This document shows, one piece after another, positions 10,523 to 22,700 of a DNA stretch of 64,000 bases (position 1 is its first letter; each line of letters begins with the position of its first letter). The position numbers and the translations under genes are program-made. This DNA comes from Pleurodeles waltl (lineage: Eukaryota; Chordata; Amphibia; Caudata; Salamandridae). The notes under the pieces were generated by a model, which was not told the origin of the DNA, ran no database searches, and saw nothing but the letters and a program-made list of their open reading frames with translations. The stretch lies in assembly GCF_031143425.1 (NCBI RefSeq), contig NC_090451.1:667368508-667432507 (forward strand). The letters run 5' to 3'.

Positions 10523-10705
10523 ACTGACGTCGGCACGTCGGCGAGGACTTCTTATTGCCTGTATGACGTCAGACGGCGTCGCGTGGGCGAATGTGACGTC
10601 CTCGTTGACGTGCAGAAGCTAGGAAGAAGATTTCCGTTGAATGCTGGCGCAAAGGGGGGTATTCATTAGGTGAGGAATCCACAGGTAGTTGTATCCATCA
10701 GAAAC
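10523..10705. repeat. DIRS right (5') inverted terminal repeat
   Basis: Bases 10523-10688 mirror 4802-4967. The outer end reads GTTGTATCCATCAGAAAC, differing from the left end outside the shared 166 bp. Transcription of gag-pol would start in or near this repeat and run leftward. No TATA box can be placed with confidence. Confidence 0.88.
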
Positions 10706-11151
10706 TGATGTTACTGTTCCTTTGATATCATGTGATAAGGTACAAAAGACACAGGAACTGAAAAATAATGATGAAATCAGAGTTTTTTTATGAGCATCTC
10801 ATCACTTTGGTTTTTCAGCTCCAGTCACTTGTCTCTCCTTGCTTCTACCTCATGCGGCTTCTAATCTCTTAGACTACCATGTTCTACATGACCTATGACT
10901 TTTCAAAGCTGTTCCACACATCTTCCCTCTTTACACTGAAAGAAGAGTCTATTTGTGTGCATATGAGTCTTTGAAACTTGCCGTTAAAGGAAGGAGAAGA
11001 AGTGACACAACTCTAGCTTGTCCCAACATTCAACTACTACACAGTGCAACTACATACTTGTACTCATGAAGGACTACCTAAGTTTTGTAGTTTACCCTGT
11101 ATCTCCATGCCAGTCAATATATTTTAACTCTTAAGTCTCTTAAATAATAAG
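10706..11151. other. Short non-coding spacer between DIRS and solo LTR
   Basis: About 450 bases of AT-rich presumed intron sequence. No gene, repeat terminus or RNA motif was recognised. Confidence 0.4.
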
Positions 11152-11156
11152 GTTGG

Positions 11157-13466
11157 TGTTAGAAATGGGGACTCTAGTTGGCAGTTGGTTTGCACCCTGT
11201 CCAAGTAGGGGCCCTCACTCTAGTCAGGATAAGGGAGATACCCGCTCAGATAACGCCTGCTCACCCCCTTGGTAGCTTAGCATGAGCAGGCAGGCTTATA
11301 TCAGAGCCATGTGTAAAGCATTTGCACGTAACACACAGTAATACGTGAAAATACTACAAACGGACACCACACCAGTTTTAGAAAAATAGCCAATATTTAT
11401 CTATATAAAACAAGACCAAATACGATGGAAATCCAACATACAGTAATAAAAATATGAATTCTGCAAGATTTACTCAAAAATACAGTTCCTTGAAGTCAAT
11501 AGCTCCACCTGGGGCTATCACAGTGTCGTGAGCAATGAAACAAACAGTTCAGGCCAGCTACGGTGTCATGGGCCAGCTACGATGTCTGGAAAAACCGCAA
11601 ACAGTACGTTGGATTTGTAGGGCATTGTGATCTTTGTGGTGAGCTCTGGAGAGCGGCGTGGCTGACATTGCGGTGTCTGTTCCAGAGTCGGTGCAGCAGT
11701 CGTCGGGCCCTTTAAGTCACACGCCTTGCGGATCAAACGCTGGGCTGATTAAGTCAGGTGCGCCGGCGTTGATGGTGTTGGGGCTGCAGTGCGAAGCGGG
11801 ACGATGCGAAGTGCAGTGCCTGCAGGTCACATGCAGGCAGCGGGTCGGTGACCGCATTCAGCGGCGTCTGGTTAGACAAGGGCTGCGGTGTGAAATGGGA
11901 CAGTGCAACGTGCGGTGTCCACAGGTCACAGTGCAGGCAGCGGAGTAGTCGTTGCGGAATCGCTATGGTCAGTAGGGCCAAGCCAGCGGTGTGGGACGGG
12001 ACGGTGCTGCGTGATCCTCACGAGCGGTGTCCACAGGCCAGGGTGCAGGCAAGGATGCCTGGTGATGACACTGGAGTCGATGGTGCTGGCGTCGGTTGAC
12101 CGGGGCTGCAGTGCGGGACAGGCCGGTGCTTCGTGCTCCTCATGAGCGGTGTCCACGGGCCAGGGTGCAGGCAGCGGCGCCGGTGTCAGTAGGAGTGGCG
12201 GAGTCGGGAAGGCCCATGCTGCAGTGTGAGCAGGCGATGGCAGGGCCCACAGGTGGCGGTGCGAACAGCGGTTCGGTGAAATCATCTGACGGTGAGACGA
12301 GGGTCACGGTGCGAAGCAGGGCAATGCGACTCCGTGCAGCGTCAGAAGGTCACGGTGCAGGCTAGCGGCGTCATTGGTGTCGCAGTGGTTTCTCCTATTG
12401 AACAGCACAAAACACACAGTTCCCAGTGCTGCAAGTCGAGGAAACTGAAGTCTTTGGTGTCCCTGAAACTTCCAATAGGAGGCAAGCTCTACTCCAAGTG
12501 GAGAACTTTCTCAAGCAGAACACACAGCAAAGTTCACCCTTTGTACTCTTTTCAGGCAGAAGCAGCTACTGCAGGCCAGTCCAGCAAAGCAGCACAGCAA
12601 AGGGACATAACTCCTCCAGCTCTTCTCCTTGGCAGAGGTTCCTCTTGATTCCAGAAAGATTCTAAAAGTCTGGGGTTTTGGGTCTTCTTCTTATACCTCT
12701 TTCCGCCTTTGAAGTTGGCAAACTTCAAAGCAAAATCCTAAGTGTTTGTGAGATCCTTCCTTGGCCAGGCCAGACCCAGACACACACCAGGGGGTTGGAG
12801 ACTGCATTGTGTGAGGGCAGGCACAGTCCTTACAGGTGTAAACAACCACTCCTCCCTCCCAGATAGCTCACCAGGATATGCAGCCTACACCCCGCCCCCT
12901 TTGTGTGTCTGTCTCGAGAGATGCAAAAAAGCCCAACTGTCAAACTGACCCAGACAGACAATCCACAAACAGGCAGAGTCACAGAATGGTTTAAGCAAGA
13001 AAATTCCTACTTTCTAGAAGTTGCATTTTTCAAACAGACAATTTAAAAACCAACTTCACTAAAAGGTGTATTTTTAAATTGTGAGTTCAGAGACCCTTAA
13101 CTCCACATTTTTATCTGCTCTCAAAGGGAATCTGCGCTTTAAGGATATTTAAAGGCAGCCCCTGTCTTAACCTATGACAGAGAGAGAGGCCTTGCACTGT
13201 GAAAACCGAATTTGGCAGTATTTCACTGTTAGGACTTAAAACACACTAGTATATGTCCTACCTTAAACATACACTGCACCCTGCCCCTGGGTCTACCTAG
13301 ATAATCAATCAACAATACAATTTACACAGAGACCAATGCACTTTAGCACTGATTAGCAGTGGTAAAGTACCCAGAGTCCTAAACCCAACAAAAACTGGTC
13401 AGAAAAATTAGGAGGACGGAGGCAAAAAGACTGGGGATGACCCTGCAAAAAGGGCCAGGTGCAACA
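11157..13466. mobile_element. Solo LTR of an LTR retrotransposon (2310 bp)
   Basis: The segment starts TGTTAGAAATGGGG and ends GTGCAACA, so it has TG...CA ends with a TGTT/AACA inverted repeat. It is flanked by a perfect 5-bp direct repeat GTTGG (11152-11156 and 13467-13471). There is no internal gag-pol, primer-binding site or second LTR, so it is a solo LTR left by LTR-LTR recombination. Its length is very large for an LTR, comparable to the 2.9-kb LTR at 55066. Open frames inside (11658-12665) lie in GC-rich repeated sequence and are not genes. Transcriptional orientation cannot be fixed by eye. Confidence 0.88.
11640..12370. repeat. GC-rich degenerate minisatellite within the solo LTR
   Basis: Diverged units of the type GGTCACAGTGCAGGCAGCGG recur (AGGTCACATGCAGGCAGCGG, AGGTCACAGTGCAGGCAGCGG shortened, GCCAGGGTGCAGGCAGCGGC, AAGGTCACGGTGCAGGC). 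They alternate with GGCTGCGGTGTGAAATGGGA-like units, with a period near 100 bases. The sharp GC contrast with the flanking LTR suggests internal amplification. Confidence 0.65.
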
Positions 13467-13471
13467 GTTGG

Positions 13472-14449
13472 CATGTTCGTGTACTCTTTATTCACAATGG
13501 CTCCTGAGTGGCTAATAAAGGGTGCTGCCTTCTCGAACAGCTTTAAAGTGCTTCAGAGCAGTTCTGCCCTTCATTTCACTGTGATCTGATGGTAGACAGC
13601 CCAAGCCTTCTGCAGTCTTGTATACCGGATATCATTTTTTTTTCCCAATGCCCCACATCTAGGGTCTGTTGGAGTTCTAGTGCTTTATCCTGCCCCATCA
13701 ACTTCCTTGTCCCATCATGTTTTTTTTTTTTTTTTTTAGCAGAAATCTCTTTGGTGCACATCTATAATTTGCTTATCAGGAAAGTGGAGAAACCATAACT
13801 TACTGTTTTCATGTTTTGCACAGCCTAAATACTTTAATAAAGAATGGAGGACCTCCTGGGTCTAGCAAACACCTCCTATAGGTCAGTATTGAGGCGGTTG
13901 TCATTAAGCAAACTGGCCCAGAAATTGTAGAAGTGTGCCAACTTAATGCGGCTGGGCATCCTCTTCTCTGGAGCTGAAAAATACTGGAGGACAGTAACTG
14001 AAATTAATTAATATGTGTACTACAAACACTGCAGTAGGAGATTAATGGAGGACATAGTTTCTTCCTGAAGGGAAGAGAGGGTGATAGAAACACTTAAATA
14101 TCCAAAGGACAGAGCAGCTCACATGTAATTCCCAACCACAGGGCTATGAAGTAATGAGCTGTGGTTGAAGGGGTGGGAGACTTGAAGAAATATACACAAA
14201 ATTACGTTCTTTCATGTCAGGTGCATCCATGTAGAAGTCCTCAGTGGGCCATGTGTGATCTTTGTTTGCTCACAGAAACCTTTATTGGTGAGAGGTAGAG
14301 GAAAACTCACAGAACAGTCAGTCTTCTATATGATAGCAGGAACATGTGCCTGGTGAACGTGCATATCCGCGAGCATACAAATTACATCTATCTCAAGTGA
14401 TTCCTTTTTGATGATCAGTTTTCTTGGTTGCTGTATTTGATTGTCTGAA
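13472..14449. other. Probable 3' part of the last semaphorin intron
   Basis: About 1 kb of AT-rich sequence with homopolymer T runs (13637-13646, 13721-13737). No exon or transposon was recognised. Confidence 0.45.
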
Positions 14450-14483
14450 TGTTGACCATTGTTTTCTCTGTACATTTCTGCAG
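14450..14483 (+). promoter_or_regulatory. Splice acceptor of the semaphorin terminal exon
   Basis: A pyrimidine-rich tract (TTGTTTTCTCTGTACATTTC) ends in TGCAG at 14479-14483. Homology to class 6 semaphorins begins at the next base: the exon starts with the last two bases of a Gly codon followed by VRQESG. This decides the acceptor and rules out the upstream ATG at 14459 as a start. Confidence 0.85.
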
Positions 14484-15730
14484 GTGTTAGACAGGAATCT
14501 GGGCTGAAAGAATCCACAAAGAGTGTCCACTTCACCTTCCTCATCGGTTGCGTCTTTGTGGCTTTTGTGCTGGGTGCTCTCCTGTCCGGCCTCTTTGTCT
14601 CTTGCTACTGCAACCACATGTTTCAGAAGAACAGCAACAAAGACCCCGAGTCCAGCATCCAGCGCCCACTGTCACTACGCAGTCTGGCCAAAATGAACGG
14701 CCTCCTAGATGGCCAATCAAAAGAGGGCATGGTAGATACCTCCTCACCCAAGCTTTACACCACGCTGCTGCCAAGTGATAAAGAGCAGTCCAACGGCGGG
14801 ACCAAAGAAGGTGGAAAGCAGCATCCTGAGTTGTCTGGCCTGCCTACTCCCGAGTCTACACCTGAGCTGCCAATGAAAAATATGAAGGCCATTCGCAACC
14901 AATGGGAGAGGAACCAGAATTGCAACAATGCCAAGGAGAGCCAGGTGAAGAGCCCCATGTTCCACAGCCCAGTGCCAAGTTCCCCAGCATTTCAGTTCTC
15001 CAACCCAATGGTCCTTTCAACTAGCATGCATGGGTGTGATTCTTCTTTGACCAATTACTCAGATGAGAAGAAAATCCCAAATTCTGAACGAGTACTGGTC
15101 CGACACTCCCAACTATATCACCCCATGGGGGTTGAGGTGACAACCCTTGATGAACTTTTAAAGCACCTCCACGACACCAGCAGCTCCCCACGGAAAATGA
15201 TGGGCAGTGTGCAAATGACACCCCAAGCTTTGAGCCCCCACTCTTCAATGTCTTTTGCCAACAGAGTCCAGCCAAACATCCCGGACACTGAGAGCGCCCC
15301 CTATTACAGTGCTTCAACTTTGCCACGAGATAGCTTACCCAGAAGGCTTGACATCCCGCCCGATGTCTCCCCACAGGCCTGCATGGAAATGCAGTCCCGG
15401 ATTCCCTCGCAGAGACACTCCCTATCCTCCACACAGAAACTCATAAACGTTGGTCATGGGGGAGCAATGCTTTCAAGGCAACACAGTCTGAGCCAAGGTG
15501 GCAGGCAACACCCATCTGCCATGCTGCTACAGCGCATGCACTCAACGGGCACGCCGATTCCCATGGAGCATCACAGTGTCTTCCTTTCCCGGCAGCACAG
15601 CTATCCGGAACAAGCACCCATGTCAAGGAACGGGGTCAAGAGAACAGCGTCCCTGAAGCCAGATGTTTCTCCAAAGCCAATGTTCTTACCATCCTCTCCT
15701 GTGAAGACTGGCAAACAGTTCCATTATTAG
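14484..15730 (+). CDS. SEMA6D-like: Class 6 semaphorin, terminal coding exon (SEMA6D/6E-like)
   Basis: This exon codes about 414 residues plus TAG (15728-15730): the end of the ectodomain, the transmembrane segment and the entire cytoplasmic tail. It opens with GVRQESG, then a hydrophobic span FLIGCVFVAFVLGALLSGLF and juxtamembrane cysteines. The tail shows class 6 landmarks: SPKLYTTLL, LPTPESTPEL, a DELLKHL block, PNIPDTESAPYYSASTLPR, SRQHS repeats, RTASLKPDVSPKP, and a C-terminus ending QFHY. SEMA6 proteins are transmembrane axon-guidance ligands and receptors for plexin-A; the tail binds Ena/VASP-type proteins. The sequence resembles SEMA6D most (LLKHL block, aromatic C-terminus) but shares the RNQWERNQN-like motif with SEMA6A and is diverged for a well-conserved protein, so a SEMA6E-type paralogue is possible. 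Sema, PSI and earlier exons lie outside the window to the left. The frame is intact. Confidence 0.9.
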
Positions 15731-16700
15731 GCCACTTGATTTAAGGATTCCAGTGGAAAAGAAATTGTCATGTGCATCACTTGGCATGAAACCCAAGAAA
15801 GAGCTCTGCCTTTTGCGGATCACAGAACTCCTCTTATGGGGTTCTTCAACCAAGGGCCAGATTGTATTTGGGCAAAGGTTTTCCCTTTGAAGTATCAAAT
15901 GTGGTGACAGGAAAGAATCTTTGTAAACAATCCTGAGGAATGCTTTTTGTTGCACATGAGCTTTTGTTCATAAAGACAACACTTTGGGGCAATGTTATAA
16001 ACAGAAGTGTGCTGTGGCTAACTGACCATAAAAGAAGAGACAAAGTGGAAGTACCTCCAAAGTCTACTTCCTGTTGACCATCGACATACAATGCCAACAG
16101 TTTGGTTGATGCAAGAAGTAGGAAGATCCCTCAAGTTTTCAAGTCATCGCTGTATCTCCTCTGAAACAACCACCCTGATGGATAATCTCTTTGGGTTAAT
16201 CATTTAGCTCAGTTGAGTTTTTATTTGAAAGAGAACAACCATGTTGGACATCTCTACGATGATAGAATGCCATGTGCTGTTGTTTGATGATTCGTTGCAT
16301 TACCTTCATGCTCTGCAGTGAATTCTCTTTGGAAGGCCCTCCTCAACTTGTGTTTGAGGGACGTCAACAGAGGAGAGAAAATCAAGATTCCTGTGGGGCT
16401 AAGAAATTCTGCAGCATGTGATGAGTCGCTCTGCTGGACCACCCCAAACAGGAAAGCAGTATTAAACGTCAACTTTGTGGACACTAGTAAAGAATGTAAA
16501 AGATAGAGACACCCTGAGCCTTGTGGATTCTATAAATACACCATGTATATATGTGTATATGCATTTGTATGTGTATATATACACATCTTTCGCAATGTAA
16601 CTCCATATAAAAGGAGGAGAAATATCCTACTGTGTAGGGCGAAAAAAAACTCAGCATTCTAAATAGTACTGAAAATATGTACATTTTAATAGCAGGAAAT
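15731..16700 (+). other. Probable 3' UTR of the semaphorin gene
   Basis: Sequence after the stop is non-repetitive and non-coding, consistent with 3' UTR. A canonical AATAAA is not seen close by. ATTAAA at 16461-16466 is the nearest candidate poly(A) signal, and AATAAA occurs further away at 17557-17562. The true end of the transcript cannot be fixed from sequence alone. Confidence 0.45.
16540..16585. repeat. TA/TG microsatellite
   Basis: An alternating purine-pyrimidine run (ATGTATATATGTGTATATGC and continuing), a short dinucleotide-rich microsatellite in the presumed 3' UTR or just beyond it. Confidence 0.6.
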
Positions 16701-19700
16701 GATATATGTTGATACTGGACTGAAAGTCTTTAGAGCCCAAACAAATCAAATTAGGAAGGTCAGATTTTTTTTAAAAGAGGACCGCCTAGCCCAGCGGAGT
16801 GAAGTTTACTTTCCATGTCCTACTGTAGCCTTCCATCCTGGAACCATTGCAGTAGTAACAGGGTTTCTGGTGTGGAAATGAAGTGACCGGATACTCAGTG
16901 CTCGTACCGACAGTCATAGGAGTGAGGCATGTGGCAAACCCAGGTACCTCAGAGGTATATTGTCCATCCCACACGAATACCTACTCATCCATACCTAAGC
17001 ATAGATCACCAAACAAATCTAACCAGATATTTAGTTTACCACATATGGATTGCCCACACCAAGACAGCCATTTAACCAACGCACCAGTCAATTAAATAAG
17101 ACGTTATCCAAATAGCCACTGAATTATACGTTTGTCTCTAAGAATAACATATAATCAGGCATTTGGGCAGCCCAGAAATCAACTAAACCAAATAGTCCAG
17201 CCCATACTGCCATTCCCTAGACATGTGGCCACCTTTGCAAACACCCTACCAGATACCAGGCCACTCAGGTGCATATCAACAGGTACAGAATAATTCAGAC
17301 CCATACAACCATCCTGCTGGGTGGTTAGGGGCAAACTAGTGTAGCTATGTGGCTCACACAGACTCTCACCAAAGAGATAAATGTTCACCCTGAGGCAGCC
17401 TTGCAGCTCTATTGCAATCTGGGGTTACCAGAACACATTGAACTGGGGGACACAGGCACATATCCAGCAATATACAGTATCAACCAAACACCAGTCAGTA
17501 AGATGTGCAGTCCATTTAGACATAAACCCAATGTAATTTGGAGTCACCTGGACACCAATAAAATCGACCTGGACACCCCACCTCCTTCAGTAGATAGCTG
17601 GCCTCCCCTATTCCCCACCATACAGTGGACAACTGTGCCACGTACACAGATACGTGGCAAGTCATCAAGACAGAGAGACATGTGAACCCAGCAGACACAC
17701 AAACCGTGGAGAATTTGACCTTCTTGGGACCTATCAAACTAAGCAAGTGAGCCACACAACTAGCCACATTAAGGTAATCCTAGCACTTACCAGGTCACAC
17801 AAAGGGCTACTTGGACATATCTCAACAGCTGACCGTGATTGTAACAGTGATAAATTGAACTAATGTTTGGTCACAGAATTTCAAACTAAATTAACCAAAC
17901 CACTAGTTTGTGTACGTGTGTGCCTTATTTACCCTTGAGTGTCGGAGTGTGATAAACCTGCTTTGCTGGTGTCTGTCGAGCTTAATTTTGTTTTAAGGTG
18001 TGCCATTGGACAGAGTTATTGAAATATATGATTCAGCACTAACAAAATGCCTCATTTTCTACAGCTGTTGCAAAATTGGGTTCAGGGATTAGGAGCGGGG
18101 AACACAATTATAGTTCTGTTTGGTGTGGGGAAACGTCATGTGTCTGCCAATGTCACATTTTGGAGTGGACAGGGAAGAGTAGGGTGAATGAAAAGTTATA
18201 GATGTGTTTTGTTTTTTTCCACACCGACATGCAACATCTAGTCTTTCTAGTGTGATCAGGGTGGCAAAATAACTCATCTAAATCATTGTACTCCCACAAC
18301 ATCACAATGGAGAAATATTGCAGCCATTGTAGCCACATAAATACACTATGTAAAGGTCACATAAGACACATTGTTCTTAGGGTATTCCAGTATGACACTG
18401 TAGAGTGGGCACAACCACAGTACTCTAAAGCACTATACTGAAGTAAAGGACACACTGCTAATTCTTTACCTAGTGAATGGGTATGACACTTCACTGACAC
18501 TACTGTGGCAAGGTACTGAACTGTACCCTCAAATTAATATACGAATATCCTTTCCAAAAACACTAGTTGTACGTAACCGAGAAACTGCAATGGACAAATG
18601 ATCCCGCCTCAAATATTTAGATCTAAGGCGAGACACTGAGAAAATGGTAGCACAGGAGACACTGTATCCAAGGCAATCTCAAAGGGATTAAACAACAAAG
18701 GACACACTCTACATTAGATGTCCAAGACAGGGGCCCACACCTAAATACACTCCACTGGGGGAAAATGTCCAACAGTAAATATGTATACCCCGTTACATGG
18801 CATTAGGAAAAGCGGCATACTGGTAAAATTTAACCCTAATGTAGGACCCTGGTAAAAGGGCATCCCTTATTAACCCTACACCCCAATGCACAGAGTTGGG
18901 GATTCTTCCACACTGGAGAATTTGCAGTCATGGTCTACTTAGATCGGATGAGGTTGAGAGAGTGAGACTAAGTGCAATGCGTGTGAATGACTCCATAGAT
19001 GGCTCTTGCAAATTAGTGAGCTTGAAATCTATGAGTGGTACATTTTGTATGGATTCTGCTTGGTGGCACCATAGCATAAATGATCTTTCTCTGACTGCTG
19101 CCCAAGTGGGACATTGTTCCATTCCCGAACAAGCATTTTATTTTTATATAGATAAGACGGAGTCCGTCAAGGTTAACAAAAATTCTTATTGATGGAGATA
19201 CCTGGACAGGTACTTGAATTTACAAACAAGGAGTTCAACAGGGCACATTGTTATTGGAGAATTCTATATGCCCTCCGGCACCCTGAACAAGATTGTGCAA
19301 TTGCAAGCTATGGTGGAGAAGCATGGTAGGGAGAGTGTATGGATATAATGTGACTTTTATGAGAAGAATGTGGTGAAGTGTGAAATTCTGAACAGAGCAC
19401 CAAGCTTGTTGAAGGAATGAGTGCTTGGGTCAAAAAGAAGAGTGAGATGGGAAGAGTTACCCTTTCACCCTCATCTCTACTTGACCTGATCTCAAGTCTC
19501 CCCAAGTGCATGGCCTGTGAGAATTGCGTCAAGGTTCACCCAGTGTCATCAACTGCCTGATACCTATAAAGGTGAGAAGTCTTGGGTGTAGGACCAAGAG
19601 CTGGAAGTAAGTTCAGTTGGGTGTAGGTGGAGGCAGAACTCAAGGTTAGAGGTTGGTTATTATGACAAGCAAAACAACTAAAGCAAAGTAAAAGAATTAA

Positions 19701-22700
19701 GGGGTTTATGTTCAGTGGACTGTATCCTTGGAGTCGAGATCCACATTTCTGTTGGTGAATTTGAGTGCAGCGCTTACCATGTGGACCCTGAAGTAGGGCA
19801 GTAAGATCCCCCTTTTTTAGGTTACGCATGGTGCAGTATCCTCAAAATGTCAGGCTTTGTTTGTTCTTGATCTTTCCCAGAATCATTGTTAATTATTATG
19901 GTGACAAATTCAGATGTTTATCGCTTTTCCTAATGACAAGTGATGAGAGATTTTACAAATAGTTGGTGTGTTCTAAAGTTGGACATCACCTGTGTGTTAT
20001 TTAGAGAATTCTTGGATGTCAGTTTTAAACATGGATTTTGACCTATGAATTTTACTAAGCTGGATTATACCAAATTTCTTTTGAAGTAAGACATTATTCT
20101 GTTATGGGCCCGATGTGCAGTGTAGATGTCCATAAGTGAGAATCCTGTGTAAAAGAACAACCTTCTCAACAGTCTGCGCTGGTGAAACCCAGATTTGAAT
20201 TCCTGGTTTGTCTGTGGGTTTAGTGATGGCCCTAAATCAAGGTTGACTGAGATTTCTGACATCGCTGGTGGCATAGGCGCCTTACCTAATTTTGATGGTC
20301 ATAATCCTCAAACTATAAGTATGTAGTTTGAGGATTTCTGTTTTTACGAGCTTTGAGTTTGTCAGTTCAGGTCCATCCAGTTTTCATTGTCCAAAAGGCA
20401 GGGAATATTAATTACCTTTTCTAGGTTCAGGATGATGTGGGTGGTGGTGGTCTAGTTGTGGCATGTACGGACTTGATAAGCTTTGGGGAGGGGCTGTGGT
20501 TGGCACTGAATAGAAAAGTTAATATTGTGGACCTCTGTGACACACCAGTTAAATGTTTGAAGGAAATGAAAGGAAAAGCAGGAAGGCGATGATCTGGTTT
20601 TGTTCTAAGAGAAAGGGTAAAATACATTTTAAGGCCCTTCCCTGAGTTCCCATTAGGTTCAGTCAGTGAAGGAATGTGGCATTGTTCCAAGGCTGTTCAG
20701 AGGTTGAGATGAATTTGAGCTATAACCCTCTTCCCATTCTACTTCAGGTGATCACGAGTGGCAACAAGCGAAGACTGCCAGCCATAGCAAGGACAAAAGC
20801 CAACTATGGCCTCTGACTGGTGCCGAGCCTCTCCTCATAATATCAGAAGTGCTGAAACTGCAACTTGTGAGAGTGGAGAGAATGCGCCAAATGTTTTTAT
20901 GGTGTTTCTAGGTGTGCTAGTTAAGTAGGCAAACATGGTAGTGTTGGTGCTTTGTAAAATGAGGTAGAGCTCTTCATCCGAAGATATTTTCTTGAATATT
21001 ATTGTAACTGACGACCAGAGCTGTTGTGATTGTTATACCCACTGGGAACAGTGTTGAATTACTGAATTTCTAGGTGTTAAATGTCTTCACGGAAGGGTTG
21101 ATGCTAGTAGGTGTGCATCCAGATTGGATGATCTCTGGTTTTCCGCACTGATGCGCTGTACATTCTTAGGTGTTCCTAGCGGAATATTCCACCTCAAAAG
21201 ACCATTAATATTCCCCCAACACTGTTCCAAAGACCAGTCGGTAGCTTTGAGAGTTGCAGGATCATCAGTGGACGGGTGTGCAGTCCCAGGTCTTAACAAG
21301 GGCTTGTAATTCAAGGTGCTGTGGTAAGGTGTTAAACGCCTCAGTGTGCCATTGGTCGAAGCTCAGTAGCACAGTTATTAGATGAGATGTCAAATGGACC
21401 TGTAGAAGTTTTCAGTTTTACCTCCTAATAAGCAAAGGATTGGTTCCTCAATGTGTAAGTATATGTCAACATTTTAGTTCCTTGAATGAAGGCTGAGGCA
21501 AAGGATTTGCCTGACACAGTCTTCAAACTCTGACATTATGAATGATTTGCACAGTAAAGCGACTGGGAAAGATAGTGAACTGGGTGTGCTGGACAAAGTA
21601 TTGTGGTATGAAAAAATGCTATTTTACATAGGCTGGATCAAGTTTGGCAAAGAGAGTTTAAGCCTCGGTTGTGAAAGACATGCCAAGCTGGACATCTGAG
21701 TGTGCACATCTAGATGTGTTCCAATGGGATAGTTGTGAAGAGGATTATTATAGGCCTCTTTAGAGGCTGTATTGTGAGACAAAGATAGAAGAAGCAGACT
21801 TCATTAGGTAAGAGGGGCTGTCTAACACAGATTCCAATTCTGTAGCAGAAACCTGGAGGAATGGTGTGCTTGAGCGGGGAGTCCTTGGATAAGTTTGCTA
21901 CCCTCGGGATTTCTTTAAAAAGTGGTTCTTGAGAATAATCCTGTGGTCTGAAGGGGTGGCTTTGTGTAAAATGCCATCTTTTGACCAACAAGTCCATGTT
22001 GTACTTGATGACTTATTTTTTATTGTAACAGTGGATCTTACTTCTTACATTATGGTTGTGCATTTGAGAGTGAATGGCAGGCAATGGCAGAGGATGTAGA
22101 ATGGACCTATGTCTACACAGGAGTATGAGCAGGTGCTAAATGCGGGAGATCCAGACAATTGGAGATCATCGTGGAGAAGGCAAGTCCTGTTCAAATTCCA
22201 TGATGGTAATCTGGTTCAGACTTGCTTCTGTAGAGAGACGGTGGTAGTATGCAATATCTAAGAGGTAGTTCTAAGAGAAGTAAGCATTTTCATAGGATGT
22301 GGGACAAAAGGTGGAATCCCTGGGGATCAATAAAATGGAAGAGAAATAAGGTGACAGAGGATGGATGGTGAAGCACCAGAATGAAGCCGAAGGAGGATTA
22401 TCATTGAACTCACAGTGGGCAGTAGTGAAATGGTGGCTAAAAAATGTTCAAGTTGGTTTCAAGATGAAGCTGTGGATGGAGAAGACGGGGGCTGATTGGA
22501 AGAGAGCAGGATAATATGGATGCAACCTTTGGATAACGATGGAGACAAGCATATAAAGAGTCAGAGGGACAAATTAATCCTGATCAGCACAGAGACTGGA
22601 TTGAGAGTAGAGAAGTGTGAGTCAAAGAGGTAAAGGGCTAAGATAGTACCAAGTGGGGTGTGAGGGTTGAGGAGGAAAAGTGGTGTAAGGTATGTGTCCC

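Larger units (their letters stand above)
4755..10705 (-). mobile_element. DIRS-type tyrosine-recombinase retrotransposon, full length but mutated
   Basis: A complete-length element of about 5.95 kb read on the minus strand. From 5' to 3' it has the right terminal repeat, gag in three frames, RT/RNase H, a tyrosine recombinase, an internal complementary region and the left terminal repeat. Terminal repeats are inverted (4802-4967 against 10523-10688, 166 bp each, nearly identical). The internal complementary region (5247-5357) joins complements of the two extreme ends. There are no long direct LTRs and no integrase or protease, and AAC is present at both ends. These are the diagnostic features of DIRS elements, which replicate through a circular DNA and integrate by recombinase without target duplication. 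This copy has a nonsense codon in RNase H and frameshifts in gag and pol, so it is probably non-autonomous now. Confidence 0.92.

Noticed and set aside
11658..12665. Overlapping 80-119-codon frames in the GC-rich part of the solo LTR
   Set aside because: Generated by the degenerate minisatellite; several frames and both strands are open, with no family motif.
14459..14483. ATG at 14459 as the start of a 423-residue protein
   Set aside because: It lies in the polypyrimidine/acceptor region of the intron. Homology to SEMA6 starts right after the AG at 14482-14483.
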